Source: Liolophura sinensis
Lineage: Eukaryota; Mollusca; Polyplacophora; Chitonida; Chitonidae
Direction: 5' to 3'
Length of the DNA stretch: 64,000 bases
NCBI RefSeq assembly: GCF_032854445.1
Contig: NC_088295.1
Span: 85,234,644-85,298,643 of the forward strand
The notes under the pieces were generated by a model. It had not been told where the DNA came from and ran no database searches. It worked only from the letters and a program-made list of their open reading frames with translations. Below, piece by piece: positions 42,451 to 60,734 of this stretch. The position numbers and the translations under genes are program-made. The first letter of the stretch is position 1. Each line of letters opens with the position of its first letter.

Positions 42451-44407
42451 TGTCATCACGGTAATATACACTCCGGTGAAACAATTCTGTTTGTCTACTC
42501 ATAACGTAAGTCGACATTAGTAAACGCATGTAGTACTGTATAGGCTGCTATGTGTAATTTAAAGTAAAATAATTTAGCAGAATTGTTTCTTTTTATTAAC
42601 AGCTGACTGTATAAAAGAATAAGTCTAACGATCAAGACAAGCTTATTCACTTCAAACGTCTCAGTGTCATTATCACATTACCATTCAAGCAGAATTGACA
42701 GACCTGAAACTAACACTAAAGATGATTGGGACATTGCGCACTACTGCAAGGAGGTTAACACAGATCGCTGGTGACATTTACCTATTAGCCTTCAGAAGCA
42801 TCTACAATTTGACAGCACTTTAGTCGCTTCTTTTTTTAACTAGAAGCTTGAGGGATATTAGATTTTTTGAAATAAGTTAACAAGTTCAACTTCTGACCTT
42901 ATTAGTTAAGCGTGACCACGACAGAAAAGAAGGTGTTACAACTGCATCTTTATATAAAGTAAATGAAGCAAGTAATTGGTGGCGCCATATACATTCCACT
43001 GATACTGGGTTAGAAAGTGTACATCATTACTTCACTGCAGCAAGGGCAGGCCCACAGGTGCGAAAAAAATGTAAAAAAAAAAGATATTCCTTTGAACTTT
43101 TCTTTAATCTTTGAAATTCAGGTGTCAGCGGAATTAACGTTATTTTCTTCAGTTTCTAATATGAGGAGAAAAGTGCAATAAATTATAAGATGTAATAAAT
43201 GCCTGAAGCAATAGTTTTTAAATCCTTTCAAAACTTTGCTGTCACTTTTGAAAAACTTATCCTGCAAGGAAAAGCGGAGTCATGGTGCAATTACTAAATG
43301 TTGGGGGAAAGAACCAGCTTAATGAACCTGGGATAGCGTAAGATTGTGGTCGACAGGTCGCTGAGGGCAGGCTGCATACGGTGAGGCTGACCCCACACCG
43401 TGGTGTCTACCCTCCTTCATGCATGTTACACCTGTTTGGTTGGGTGGTCTGCAGTCTTAGTCACACTTAGGTACTTATCGGATTCAGCAGGTGGTGAGGT
43501 GTTAAGATCATGTTACACAGACAATATTACAGCATTCGTTTATTTTCTATGAAGCCGTTAAAACTTTGAAAAGAATTTTATTCTTGGGTCAAGCAATGCA
43601 GAACATCCCTGCGACAATACGCTTCTTGCGTCGTCAACGTAAAAGTTCGAGAATTCTGGATAAAGAGACACTAGTAGAGCTTTGGGCCATTTCAAATTTG
43701 GATAGACTGTGAGGAATTACGATGTAGTTCTTACCTTTATCTGAAAAACAAGAACTTCTAAACAAAGAAGAACGAAAATGTTTAATTTTATTTCTCACGA
43801 TGCGTGTTCCTAATCACACGAAATGGCTGATAGTAATTCAGCACCGAATGAAATGTGGAATCAAAACGTTATGATCCTTAACTGACATACATTGCCTGTA
43901 CACCAGACTATCCCATACTCGACAGTTAAATCCATGATAAAACAGATTTTAGCTTAACGTGTATTTTACCCTCCGACACTCTGCGTTCCTCATCGACAGT
44001 ACAGTAGCAGTAGTGGATTGAATGCGTGTTCTGCATTCCACATAATCCACACAGAACCCTCTTTCTTCGATTTTAACAATTTTTTTGCACATAAGTAGTA
44101 TAAATCCATTGATGACTACTTATACATTCCGGAAGCGAGGACCACACAAGCGCAGGCTCGCACTTAAAACTAACACTTATAGACTCCAAAAGTTCGAAGG
44201 TGAAGCGTCTCAAAGGTCATGATGGTCAGCCTAATGGCGTAAACAGAACAGAAAAAAAAACATGCGGAGTGCCTGCTATTGTTTACATTACATAATCTTT
44301 GATACTGGGAATTGACTGTTTCGAATAAAGCGTTTTCTTGCTGCAGCCTTTGGAATGTGGCTAGCTAAATTGCGGCAGAATGTCGGTGCTATAATCTATG
44401 TACGTAC
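42451..44407. other. No feature recognised
   Basis: AT-rich non-coding sequence. No exon with matching splice sites and homology was found. Confidence 0.35.
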
Positions 44408-44485
44408 CTCATTGCGGCCGTATAAGTGAAACATTTATCAGCATGGCGTTAAATACGAATGAAATAAATAAGTAAATAAATATTA
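44408..44485 (+). repeat. SINE family A, 3'-end fragment
   Basis: GCGGCCGTATAAGTGAAACA, then ATGGCGTTAAATACG and an AAATAAATAAGTAAATAAAT tail. Confidence 0.7.
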
Positions 44486-46145
44486 AATGCCTAGTGCTAG
44501 CCTTTATCATATCGAAGCTGCGCTCTGATGTACCTCCGTTATAAGCCCTAAGTAACGGCTATTAGATAAGTTATTTTGCCTGTGGTAGGCGGTCTTTCGC
44601 TGTCCAGATGGCCTTTATAAACAATGTCCCTGTTGTCTTTTTATAACTTTGAGGATTTGCCTGCGTGGGGAAATCATATTACCTGATACTACACAAAAGG
44701 TTCGTAAAAGAGTGGAGACAAGTGACAACAGAAATAAAAATTAAAAATGCAACATCAAGGGGGCGAACTCCGACTCCTCGCAGTGTCCAAGGCAGACAAA
44801 TCAAACATGTCTGGGTGAGCATACTCCCCGGCATATATTCGCTGTGAACACAGTAAACTTGAGCATGAACTCGTGGAGAAAATGATATGAGCGATAATAA
44901 AGAACAAAGTGGTTAAAAATGCACAATGGGGTGATTATTTTTCAAGGTTGAGATATTATAATCGACGCATTGTTGATAACTTCCGCTTAATTCCCCGAGC
45001 TGTTAGCTCGAGCGGCGCGGGACGAACATCCGGTTGACACGTCACAAAATCAACATTCGGATGGTGGCACCTCGTCTACTCAACCAGTGAGAAAGTTTTG
45101 AAAAAATGTTGAAAACAAAGACATCGTTGTTGCAATTCCATTGTCTTTCTGTTTTGTTTACTGAAAAGGGTTCACGACCAGGGGAGACTTCTTCTTATCT
45201 GATCTCGACAATGGCGCTGTTCATCTTACCCCTCATCGAGAACATTGTGTCAACTAGCTCCCAGTCATGCTAATTTATAACTGTCTAATTAAAATTTATC
45301 GGCGCGATTAGAAACTCATTCATATTTACTGTTCCCCGAGGTAAGCATCGCACTACAGTCGCGTGTCGAGTACACACTATAGATATCTAGCAATTAACCC
45401 CCCCTACAAACAAAACACAATCCGCATGTGTTTTTTTTATAAGCACGACAATATTACCTAAATATGTAGTGATTTGTGGCAAAAAGAAAATAAATGACAT
45501 TTCCATTATTAATGTAAAATAAATTCGTGACATTAGTCTATTAACTATGACCCGTTATTTTCATAATTCAGAACAGAATATTTCCGGGTTACACTCTTTG
45601 TTTCTAACAGGGGTCGGGCATTATTAGCACGTTTAGAGGGTTTTTGAAGAAGATACCGATAGGGCTAAGTCTTTAATAACGGCAGTCGAAGCGAATTCAG
45701 CTATGAAATACCCCATAAAAATAGTCCTTCGCTAGCTAGTTGAAAATTTACCCTAATGTACTTTGTTTAGTTTTGACTGATATGAAGGTCAATAAGTCAT
45801 CATCTGCGAGTGGTTGTCCATAAGAGGAGCTCTTAGTATTTGGTGACATTCAACTAACTTTCTCATTTGAATAAATCTCGTCCTATACCTCTGTTAAAAA
45901 TTAATTTAGTACAACATTATATCAGCGCGGTTAAATTTTAACCCGTCCAAGTATTAGTATAGTACCGCTTTGCTATTTCTACCTGTATAAAATGTAAAAA
46001 ATGATACCAACACGTACGTAACAATGTAAAACGTGGCATGCCTAGGTATGGTATATAGTCATTGCCATTACACAGAAATACACAGATGTAGGCCTGTCCT
46101 TACAGAAATACAACGTTGTTGACATAGGCATATATACTAGAACTT
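44486..46145. other. No feature recognised
   Basis: Non-coding by inspection; no repeat of note. Confidence 0.35.
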
Positions 46146-46213
46146 ATGATATCAAAAGTGAAATATTCTTAAGTACGGTGTAAAACACCAATCAAATAAA
46201 TAAATAAATATAG
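46146..46213 (+). repeat. SINE family A, 3'-end fragment
   Basis: AAGTGAAATATTCTTAAGTA, CGGTGTAAAACACCAATC and an AAATAAATAAAT tail. Confidence 0.75.
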
Positions 46214-47240
46214 ACAGAATATGGAAGGAATATATCCACCTTCACTGGATCAGTTTTAAAGAAACTATACACACTGTTCAAATGGTACATTCTACTTATT
46301 GGTACAGATACCACAACTGCCTTTCCCATAGACGTTAAGACAAGACGAATCATTCAAATTTTGTCATATATAAATATTCTTACTTGGATAGCAAAAATCA
46401 ATCAAAGACACAAGTTATTATGAGAACAACTATAGTGTGTCAAGGGTATTCCATCAAATTCAATCTTTCAGCCATCATCTGAAACTGTCGAGTGCTTCTC
46501 CTTGAACGAATTAACCCTATTTTTTTATTTCAAATACCTTCTTACAGCTGGTGGATTTGTTGAATGTTGTTTTGGAAAATGATCTTGCCATTATTGACCA
46601 GGCTGAAACACAAATGACGACTGGTATACGAATGTCTGTGGACGTCCAAATCCAGGGACTTATCAAACATAATACTTCACAGCATACGCATACGCTTCAA
46701 TTGACGGCGATTAAATAAAAATCTCTTTTTTACGATCGGTATAGGAATATCGGGGTTGATGCGAACATTGCGAACATTCTCTGGTTTAGAAATTGCGGAC
46801 ATCTAGCACACGCCCCGAATTATTGAAGCCAGACGCACCGTATGAATACACGAATCAGGGTTCAAACTGATTGTTGTTTAACGTCATATGCTCAAGAACT
46901 GATTCGGATTGCTAATGTTTCGTAAAGGACAAGTGTCATTTTAAATTCGCCCTTCAACATTTGGAGACAATTCAACATTTTCTACATATCTGCACTCCTA
47001 ATGGCCTGCATGTAATGTTGGCATTGTTTTGAAACTACTAAAACATCACATATTAGGATGTAAATTTGTTTTGAAGAAAATCATGTTTAATTTAATCACG
47101 TTCATGGTTACCGATGAGGAATGTTGGTTATTTACCATGCTACGTTATAATGTATATATCAATCTTAAAAATCTCAACAGTCATTCCCAAACAATGGTGA
47201 AATAAAGCACTGGGCGAAACAGTCAAATCGCGTCTTGTAT
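46214..47240. other. No feature recognised
   Basis: A short SINE-like GTTTAACGTCATATGCTCAA lies at about 46876-46895; otherwise nothing supported. Confidence 0.35.
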
Positions 47241-47242
47241 TA

Positions 47243-47823
47243 CAGAAAACCTTAATGCATTGCACTATTCGACTTATTTTACCAATACAACAGTATAGGT
47301 GTCGTGTGAAAACCTAATACATGGCGTTATTTGACTGATTTTGCCAATACAACAGTATAAGTGTCGTGTGAAAACCTTAACACATGGGGCTATTTGATTG
47401 ATTTTGCCAATACAACAGTATAGGTGTCGTGTGAAAACCTTAAATACATGGCGTTATTTGACTGATTTTGCCAACACAACAGATATTTGTCGTGTGAAAA
47501 CCTTAATACATGGCGCTATTTGACTGATTTTGCCAACACAACAGTATAGGTGTCGTGTGAAAACTTAATACATGGCGCTATTTGACTGATTTTGCCAACA
47601 CAACAGAATATTTGTCGTGTGAAAACCTTTGCACATGGGGCTATTTGACTGATTTTGCCAATACAACAGTATAGGTGTCGTGTGAAAACCTTGACACATG
47701 GCGCTATTTGACTGATTTTGCCAACACAACAGTATAGGTGTCGTGTGAAAACCTTAATACATGGCGCTATTTGACTGATTTTGCCAACACAACAGTAATA
47801 GGTGTCGTGTGAAAACCTTAAAC
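47243..47823 (+). repeat. ~64-bp minisatellite, about 9 copies
   Basis: The unit carries TTTGACTGATTTTGCCAA, ACAACAGTATAGGTGTCGTG and GAAAACCTTAATACATGG. Two variant classes (CAATACAACAGTATAGG and CAACACAACAGATATTTG) are interspersed. Confidence 0.95.
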
Positions 47824-49282
47824 TTCATGTGGCTTCATGTATGTATAATTTCAATAAAACGTCTATTCACAAGCAGTGAACCTATTTTGCTCAGCTATAC
47901 ATAAGGTGACAAACTTTAGGTCGCAAGTGTGCCATTTACCGGCTATATACTGGAGTATAATCATCATCTTACTTGTTTAATACCCGCGGGTGGATGTACA
48001 TTTGGATATCAGAATTCAGACTGACTACGCACTCTTGCGCAAAACTAATGTCACAATTAAACACACTGATAACAAAGTTCAGGGTATGTTAGACTAAGCT
48101 GTTTATCTCATGCTCTTGGTCACGCATAAAGGTCAATTGCAGCATGGTGCGCATGTCCACAAAATCTTCCTTCTTTTGACACCTGGGGTATGTGTTTTAC
48201 GGTGAATATAACGAACTACAGATAGCTAGGTATACAACGTAATGGAGCAGTTGTGTTGATTCTAAATGAGGTATCTGGAAAAGGTAAGCAGGTAAAACTA
48301 GTATTAAAAGTTACCTGGGGCAGATCCACTATTGTGCAATACGCCATATATACTTATTGTCCACGACTCTAAAAACAGATGAATTTTGAATGATACGACG
48401 AAGATACTTTTGTGTATGTACTGTAAAGGGTAACGGGGTAGAATTGACGAGAAAGCTACATCAGAGTTTTACTATAAATAACGGGCAGATGCACCAGAGA
48501 TGGCATAATAAAACTGTTCCACAATCGCTCCTAAAACCCCATTCATATTCTATGGCGTGAATATCAAGTATTTTTCTATTACATAACAATTAGCCGTGTA
48601 ACTCGACACTGTACTCAAACAACCTCGAAAGCAGTAGGTACCCACAAACTTTACAAACACGTCTTTTTTTGTCAGTGTATATTTTCAGGACACTGTTAAA
48701 CTATATAAGGTCATTAGGTGCATATACGGCACAGAAAGACACGGTCTAGTTATCTTGTGCCGTGTATGCTACGCTGATGATTTTAAGTAAAGGCACTGTG
48801 TGTTTTTGTGTAGCGCGAGTACAAGTCAACCCATAGGTGAGGAAACACACACCCATTATCTACATTAAGGCAGGGCTTTTATTTATATGTTATATTGTAA
48901 CATTTCTGAGAAGATCAACTTGTTATATCTTCATCACAAAAAGTATCTCCGTTTACATGCTAACTGAAAACATTCTGTAAACAGCAATAACATGTTTTAA
49001 TTACGCCGTATATGAAAATAAAAGCATTAAAACAGCGTATCCCAAAGTTCACATTATATTACACTGAAATGAAAATGTTTCTTTCATAAATCCAAGCAAA
49101 AAGGAAAACTTAGCTGACAATATAAGGTTGTTGTTTTTTTTCTCTTTCACAACTTTTCTTATGATAGGCTACTCCCAGTATGTAACTACACCAATACAGA
49201 GCCAGAAAACGTTATATGCCTTATGTGGGACATAGGTCTAAACATCACGCACTTAAACCATACTGACAGAAATCTGTTTGAC
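47824..49282. other. No feature recognised
   Basis: Non-coding by inspection. Confidence 0.35.
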
Positions 49283-49376
49283 TGGTCTTTTACTCTCTCC
49301 TCAAGAATGTTCCACTTACACGTCGGCGGCCAGCATTATGGTGGGAGGAAACCGGGAAGAGCCCGGGGAAAAACAA
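49283..49376 (-). repeat. SINE family A fragment (body and 3' module)
   Basis: CTCAAGAATGTTCCACTTAC, GTCGGCGGCCAGCATTATGG and GGAGGAAACCGGGAAGAGCC are in minus orientation; head and tail are missing. Confidence 0.75.
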
Positions 49377-49482
49377 TGACAGAAATTAAATGTTCAGGGC
49401 TGTACACTCTTGTTTAATTAATTTCTTCGCAATTATTTCATTCTTGTGTGCATGGTTCATGTCGATTTAAACTAATACGTAC

Positions 49483-49670
49483 CATGTGCCGCAATGATTT
49501 GCGCATGCACTCTTTTAAAAGAGTTTAGTATAATTAAAAAGTGCTTAACAGAGTGAATTGAGTAGACCTATGTACACGACAGCATTTCAATTTAGACCCA
49601 ATATACCTATTATGTGCCGCCATGATTTGCGCATGTAGTAAAAGAGTTAAGTATTGAGTATAAGAGCTTA
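49483..49670 (+). repeat. Direct duplication about 130 bp apart
   Basis: ATGTGCCGCAATGATTTGCG at 49483 and ATGTGCCGCCATGATTTGCG at 49613, with similar sequence (AAAAGAGTT..) for about 60 bp after each. Confidence 0.65.
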
Positions 49671-50457
49671 TTTGACAGAAACTCAAGCATCATCTGTCGT
49701 TAAATGGCACCAGGACTTAATTTATCGGTATAGTATAGGTTTAGATCACAGTGACAAATCAGGAACGTTTTGGAAATAATCTTTCTAAAAGGAAGTTATT
49801 CCTCTTTCCAAAACATTAGATATCCTTCGAAAAATAACACAAATGCTAACACAAGTATTTTTGTGTTATTCAATTCACCACGTATATATGAGAATAACAA
49901 ATTGATTCTGAATTTTTAAATGTGTCGTTTTAAGCCGTATTATTTATTTCGGCCGATTTCCTATCTTCTCCACAATCATTAAAAATATATATCACTAGAT
50001 TAGGGATTTCACTGGCTTTTCACCTCAAGGACTGCACCCTTGTTTTTCACGTGCAGGCAATCGCTCGACGCTACCATGCACCTTATATTGGATATATCTT
50101 GAATTTTACCTTCCTGTAACTAGTATGATGTCGTTACATTATGTCAGTATACATAATTTTTCCAGAAAAATAATTTTTCTGGTCATCACCTTCCAGATCA
50201 TAAAATAATAAAAGTATTTTTTTTCAATGTCGCGCTTTTATTTACTAGTTCCCGATCAACACCGTTTTCAAATATTCGATATGGGTGTAAAGATAATATA
50301 TCTATAATGTTTATACACATAAAACTATCAAATGTTACCATGTGAACTCCTCTGAGGTATTTAAATGACAAAGCCCTTATAAGCCACAATGATGCATCTC
50401 TGGGCATTTCAAGGCATCTATATATTAAGGTTAAACAACAACGATGTTTTGGGGATA

Positions 50458-50790
50458 AAGTTTAAATACATGTGCGTTTCCTCAAAAACAAATGCAAACA
50501 TTATTCTCTTTGACAGAATACAGTTCTGCTTTAAAACAAATAAGCACGATATCTTACAAGAAGCAAAGTTGTTTTGCAGGTTTAAATACATTTCTTGAAA
50601 AATAAATGCAATTTATTATTTTATAAATTCATTTATTTACTTTTTACGTCGTACTCAAGAATATTGCACTTATACGACGGCGGACAGCATTATTGTGGGA
50701 CGAAACCTGGAAGAGCCAGGGGGAAACCCACGACCATCCGTAGGTTGAATTTTGTTTTAAAACAAGTGGGCACAATCTCATTTGTAATAT
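50458..50790 (+). repeat. Tandem duplication, second copy interrupted by a SINE
   Basis: Copy 1 from 50458 (GTTTAAATACATGTGCG .. CTTTAAAACAAATAAGCACG). Copy 2 begins at 50580 (GTTTAAATACATTTC) and resumes after the SINE at 50747 (GTTTTAAAACAAGTGGGCAC). Confidence 0.6.
50624..50746 (-). mobile_element. SINE family A fragment
   Basis: Minus orientation: tail ATTTATTTAC, module CGTCGTACTCAAGAATATTG, ACGACGGCGGACAGCATTAT, GGGGGAAACCCACGACCATC. The tRNA-like head is absent, so this is a 5'-truncated copy. Confidence 0.85.
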
Positions 50791-52170
50791 TCATCATAAC
50801 TTGCACTAGTTCGTCATTAACGTCATCGTTAATAACTGAAGACAAGATGTATTTTTAAACAAGGTAATGGACAAACTAATGAAATATACATTGCATGCTC
50901 TTATTAGTGAATTATTTTACTTTAGCATTTAAATTCATTATACATTTTTATTTACGATGGACCTCAATGTGTGCATTGAGACAAATGTTCTATTTCCTTA
51001 ATAATAATAGATTAGGTAAGTTGATGTGTTTGCAAGTGACCGGATATTACCTTTTTTGCTATATAAATACGCATAAAATGCAAAAATTGACTAATTGCCT
51101 TTTTGTATAAAAAACCTGTTTCTTGAAACTGGAAAAAATACAGTAAATACTTACACATTAAAAGTGTTGTTATGATATACAAAAAGGAATGTAAAGTCAT
51201 GTAACATATATAGGAAGAAGAAGAAAAAGATTTTATAAAATGGAATCTCTTTTGCAGTATTAAATTCCGTCTTTAGCTTTGCATTGCATCTGATACAAAC
51301 GTTTATTAACATAGAAAATACGAGTTGCGACATTGACCTGTTTCGATCAGAGTAAATTTCTGCAGCGTGAGAAAATGTCTAGAGAAAACACATGTATTAA
51401 ATAAGAGAAGATTTTTGTTTGTTTGGAATCAGAAATAATCATGTCACTGAAAAATTGCGATTAGACTTTGCCGATTTTGATTAAAACATAGAAATGTCCA
51501 CTCATGCTGTCAAATATTTCTACATATTTCTGATCTTGTTTTTGAAAAAATAGAACAATTGTGGACAGCTATAAATGGGTAATAACAGAGTTGTGATCGA
51601 AATTCCGAAAGCGACCATAAATAAAACCTACTGTTATTGTTACTTTTCATGCGGGTATAATTTGTCATTATAACGATGCAGAATTATTCTCTGATAAATA
51701 TGGCTAAAATAGCTGACCAACGCAATAATGGGTGTCGATGGGTGCGAAATGTTCAAAATATGCAAATTTACAATCCATGTTAAATGTAACAAACATGAGA
51801 ACAGACCAGAGAAATCTTTACACAAGGTGTGCTCAGTATTTTCCAAACCTTTTTGATTAGATGAATGCATGCCACGGAGCAATGCTACTGCTTAGTACAT
51901 CTTAAAACGCTATGTAGACAAGGACACTCAGCTCCTCCACGCCGCCCCCCTCCCCCACACAAATGCCCTTAATATATATTAAAGATGCGACATGTTCTGG
52001 TAAATGGTGCTAGTGTGGATATTCTGAGAATTGTTCTTGAGGGTTGTTTTTTGTTTTAAATTCCCCTCATGGAATCAAATGGTTGCCTTTCTAATATTTA
52101 AAATTTAAAATGTTGGGTTAGAATTAACTGTTAAGTACACAATGATTTGTAGGTCAAAAATATTTCACTA
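50791..52170. other. No feature recognised
   Basis: AT-rich with short random open frames. Confidence 0.35.
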
Positions 52171-52535
52171 TCATCGATTTCTGAAAACAGATAAATGTAC
52201 ACAGATGGCACACGATATTTCAAAATACCTACTGTCCGGAATTTGTTTAAAATTCAGAAGAGCGCTTAAACGCATTTACCTTTCTCGTCTGTAATTCTGA
52301 CTAAATTTGCTTGCTATAATATGCAATATTTAAAATGTTAAATATCATGGAATTTAATTGTTCGTTGTAATGTGCTGAACGAAAATCGTCATCATATCGA
52401 TACATGGAAAATGTGTAAGGCAACACAGATGACACCAGGAGTTAAGAAGCGTCGACTCTCTGGAATTTGTCCACAGAAAAGTAGAGTTCTTAAACATATT
52501 TACGTTGAAGTTTGTAGTTCTGACCAAATCTGTTC
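52171..52535 (+). repeat. ~145-bp direct duplication
   Basis: 52171-52312 and 52390-52535 share, in order, ACACAGATG.CAC, GGAATTTGT, CAGAA-AG.., CTTAAAC..ATTTAC and GTA.TTCTGAC.AAAT. Diverged, so old. Confidence 0.65.
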
Positions 52536-52559
52536 AAAATTAATCATTATCTGTTTCTG

Positions 52560-52737
52560 AAGCTGTAAGTCAGTAGGGTTGTGAGGAACCTGACGAACAA
52601 CAGATGTAGTTACTCGGAGGGTTGTCAGGTACCTGACGAACAACGGATGTCCCTGCTCGCAATTTCCCGGTTTTCTCCACCCCAAAAACCTAACTGCCAT
52701 CAGATCTGACGTAAAGCTCAACCAAATAAATAAATAA
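52560..52737 (+). repeat. SINE-like element with AAATAAAT tail
   Basis: An internal duplication of CCTGACGAACAAC.GATGT 42 bp apart, then CCCGGTTTTCTCCACCCC, CCATCAGATCTGACGTAAAG and an AAATAAATAAAT end. The tail type is that of family A, the body is different. Confidence 0.6.
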
Positions 52738-57491
<4,754 letters not shown>

Positions 57492-57904
57492 AAGAAATAG
57501 GTCAAACTGTGCTAATATGTGATGTCAAAAATCCGGGATATTTCCCAAGATGAAAATTAAAATGACAAAACAAAACAGAAAACAAAAAAATAAATAAAAA
57601 AAAGTTTTAAAAATAAAAAAGCCTGTATGAAATCGTTAGTTACTACTTTTAATAAATTTTCCATGCACTGGTACCAAGAAAATATAAATTAAAAATCAGT
57701 ATCGTATAAGCTATGTATCTTCGTAAACCCAAAGGTGGAACTCTTTTAAGGAAATATGTTCATACATTTAGGTAGAACAGGCGTATATACTCTTACACTT
57801 GTGTATCACGAAGTTAGCGACTGAAATCATCATAAAATTATCACCTGTGAAATGTGTTGACAAAATTTGTGTGAGTGCACTGATTCATTTGACGTCCTTT
57901 ATTT

Positions 57905-58062
57905 CTACACAACCTGCGGATGGTCGTGGGTTTCCCCCCGGCTCTGCCCGGTTTCCACTCACCATAATGCTGACCGCCGTCGTATAAGTGACATATTTTT
58001 TAGTACGGCGTAAAACACCAATAAAATAAATAAATAAATAAATAAATAAATAAATTATTTCT
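57905..58062 (+). mobile_element. SINE family A, 5'-truncated, intact tail
   Basis: GCGGATGGTCGTGGGTTTCC, CCATAATGCTGACCGCCGTC, GTATAAGTGACATATTTTTT, GTACGGCGTAAAACACCAAT and a tail of seven or more AAAT units, the longest in the window. Confidence 0.88.
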
Positions 58063-60462
58063 ACACAATCTCCATTTACGAAAGTTAGCTTTTCGATATT
58101 CTCAGTTTTGGCACGAGCTGTATGGGAGCAATGTTTTTGCTGATACTGTATACAGTAATGCGTGTGATAGTAACTGAGACTGTCGTGTGCGATGCTAGTA
58201 TTATTAGGAAGACATTGAGAGTGAAAGTTTTGATTTCAACAATGCGTTAACAATTTTAAATGTTGTGGAAATGCACAAGAATCAGAAAGTTTAGCAAGTC
58301 TGATGTAGATGGAAAACTTATCAAGTTTCTGAAGTCTCTCACTGGAAATAATTGTTGAAATAATTTAATCACGCAACAAAATGGATGTGTGCATGATCTG
58401 TGTGTGTTCATACCATCTTACATCCCAACTAAATAAAGTCTATGTCCTATCACAAACAGCAGTACCCACGGACTTCCAGAGTTAGCGTGAAACTAGGTCT
58501 CAGAGTTAATGCACCGTTTTATCAGTTAACTTAGTTTTACATTAGAACTGACGAATTAGATTTCCACAATCAATGATATTTTGCATTAATTGATTGATCA
58601 TTGGCGTTAATTCAAGTGGTGTTAAATGTTAGTGTCAACATCTTAATATGTCCTTGTAACTGATTGGCGGCAGTATGGTTTACAAGACATTTATATCACC
58701 TATATTACACATCAGGTAGGCGATGAACGTAACTTTTAAACGATTAATTTGATATTAAGATATAGTATTAGACTACAACATTTTCTTGGAATTATGCAAA
58801 GTATTAAAGTAGTGTTAATAATAACAATAAAAATGCTTCCTCTCCTCCATCTGTACCTAAATAATGGATTCGACATAACAGAAATCATATATATGCTGCA
58901 TTTCACTTTTAAGAGTGTATATGGACGCATCTGTAAATTGGAAAAGTGTGAGCACAATTCATTTAGCTGAGAGCAAAGCATGTATGTTTATATAGGTTTA
59001 TATACTCACAGTTTGTTCAATCGTGTTGATGGGCCTTGTTCACCATAATAGTACGCAGTTATAACGAATCAGAAACAGGTGCACTCAATTCGAAACATTT
59101 ATTGTGATCTCTCTGATTGCTAAAGAGCTTTCCTGTAGCGAACCTAAGCCATGTGAGGCGCCCTTAGTTCCACACCATGACAAGCTTATCAACAAGAATG
59201 ACTGTATACAGGTAATTCTAAGTTGCACGTGCAGTTTACTTGCATAACTGTTTAATATGCATGCAGAGTAATTGTATTCAGCTAAAAAAAATGTCGGTCA
59301 AGTTTAATATCATCTTCTTAACCAATTAAATTGTCTAGAAGTGGGTCAGGCATACATTTTATTTCCGGGTAACTACAGATTGTAAAGCAGGACTTGTTAC
59401 TCAGCTTTCTTTACCAACGCTGCAGTGTAAATGGTAGGTTAAATGACTTCACTTTTATTCATTGACAGCTAATTGTCAACTGCCAGCCTTAGCAAAGAGC
59501 TTCAATTCATTTCTGATTTGGAGCCACATGTACGACGTACAAGTAATCAGTCGTTTTCTTGTTGACCTATGTTTGACCTATGACTGCATTTCAAACACTT
59601 TCCAATTTTGAAACATTTCGTAAAGTGTACAGTTATATTCACAACAAAAATTTTAATGATCTTGCTGTAATAGGTCTTTATGATTTTAAGAAGTCAAATA
59701 ATGACAGAATGTGCAAGCCGTTTGAGTTATATATATGCACTTTGAGATATCTTTTCGCTTGGCTAATTTTCTTTTTAGGTCATAATTTGTCCCTCCGAAA
59801 CAGCCAAACAGTGTTTGGGCGCATGTGATTACTTATAATACATGTACATGTGTACTCCAAACACATGGACGCGAAACCAAGTGGAATGCTAATCTAAGTT
59901 GACAGTGATAAGAACCGATTGTTCTGCTTTAGAACGGTAACGCATGTATTAAAGCCCTGGGAAACAGAAAACCAACAAAAAAACCTAATTTACACAAACA
60001 ACATGTTTGCAAAAAAACAAAAAAAGACATAAAACGAAACAAAACCCTAAGGCTCTGATAACAAAAACAATAGGTAAACAGACGGATAAATACTATAACA
60101 AAAAACTAACAAATTCTTATGCAGCGTCCACCACCAGGTGATGCTTGTTATTTGCAGAACTGAGGTGGTATATGCACCTATATACGTGATAAGCACAGTG
60201 AAACATGCATAGTTGTCCATACACCCATTACATATACTATCAGTAAAAATGTGGTACTTATATAAGTCAACAAGAGGCACATTATACCGACAGAATAAGA
60301 GTATTAGTTTGAAAAAGAAATGCCACACAAACTTTTATTGTCAGATTTTTTCTATCAAGACTATTGTTTGCCAATTATGTACACATAAGGCTTTTAAATA
60401 CATGTCTTCTCGTGAAATTCACCATGCACGTGTAAGATACCCCCTTCTTAATTCAATGAAAG
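58063..60462. other. No feature recognised
   Basis: Non-coding by inspection. Confidence 0.35.
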
Positions 60463-60734
60463 ATATCATATAATGGAACATATCATATAATGACACATAT
60501 CATAAAATGAAACATATCATATAATGGAACATATCATATAATGAAACATATCATATAATGGAACATATCATATAATGACACATATCATAAAATGAAACAT
60601 ATCATATAATGGAACATATCATATAATGAAACATATCATATAATGGAACATATCATATAATGAAACATATCATATAATGGAACATATCATATAATGAAAC
60701 ATATCATATAATGGAACATATCATATAATGAACA
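60463..60734 (+). repeat. 17-bp minisatellite, 16 copies
   Basis: Unit AACATATCATATAATGG. The first bases alternate GGA/GAA, and a variant CACATATCATAAAATGA recurs 85 bp (five units) apart, so a higher-order block has been duplicated. Confidence 0.95.
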
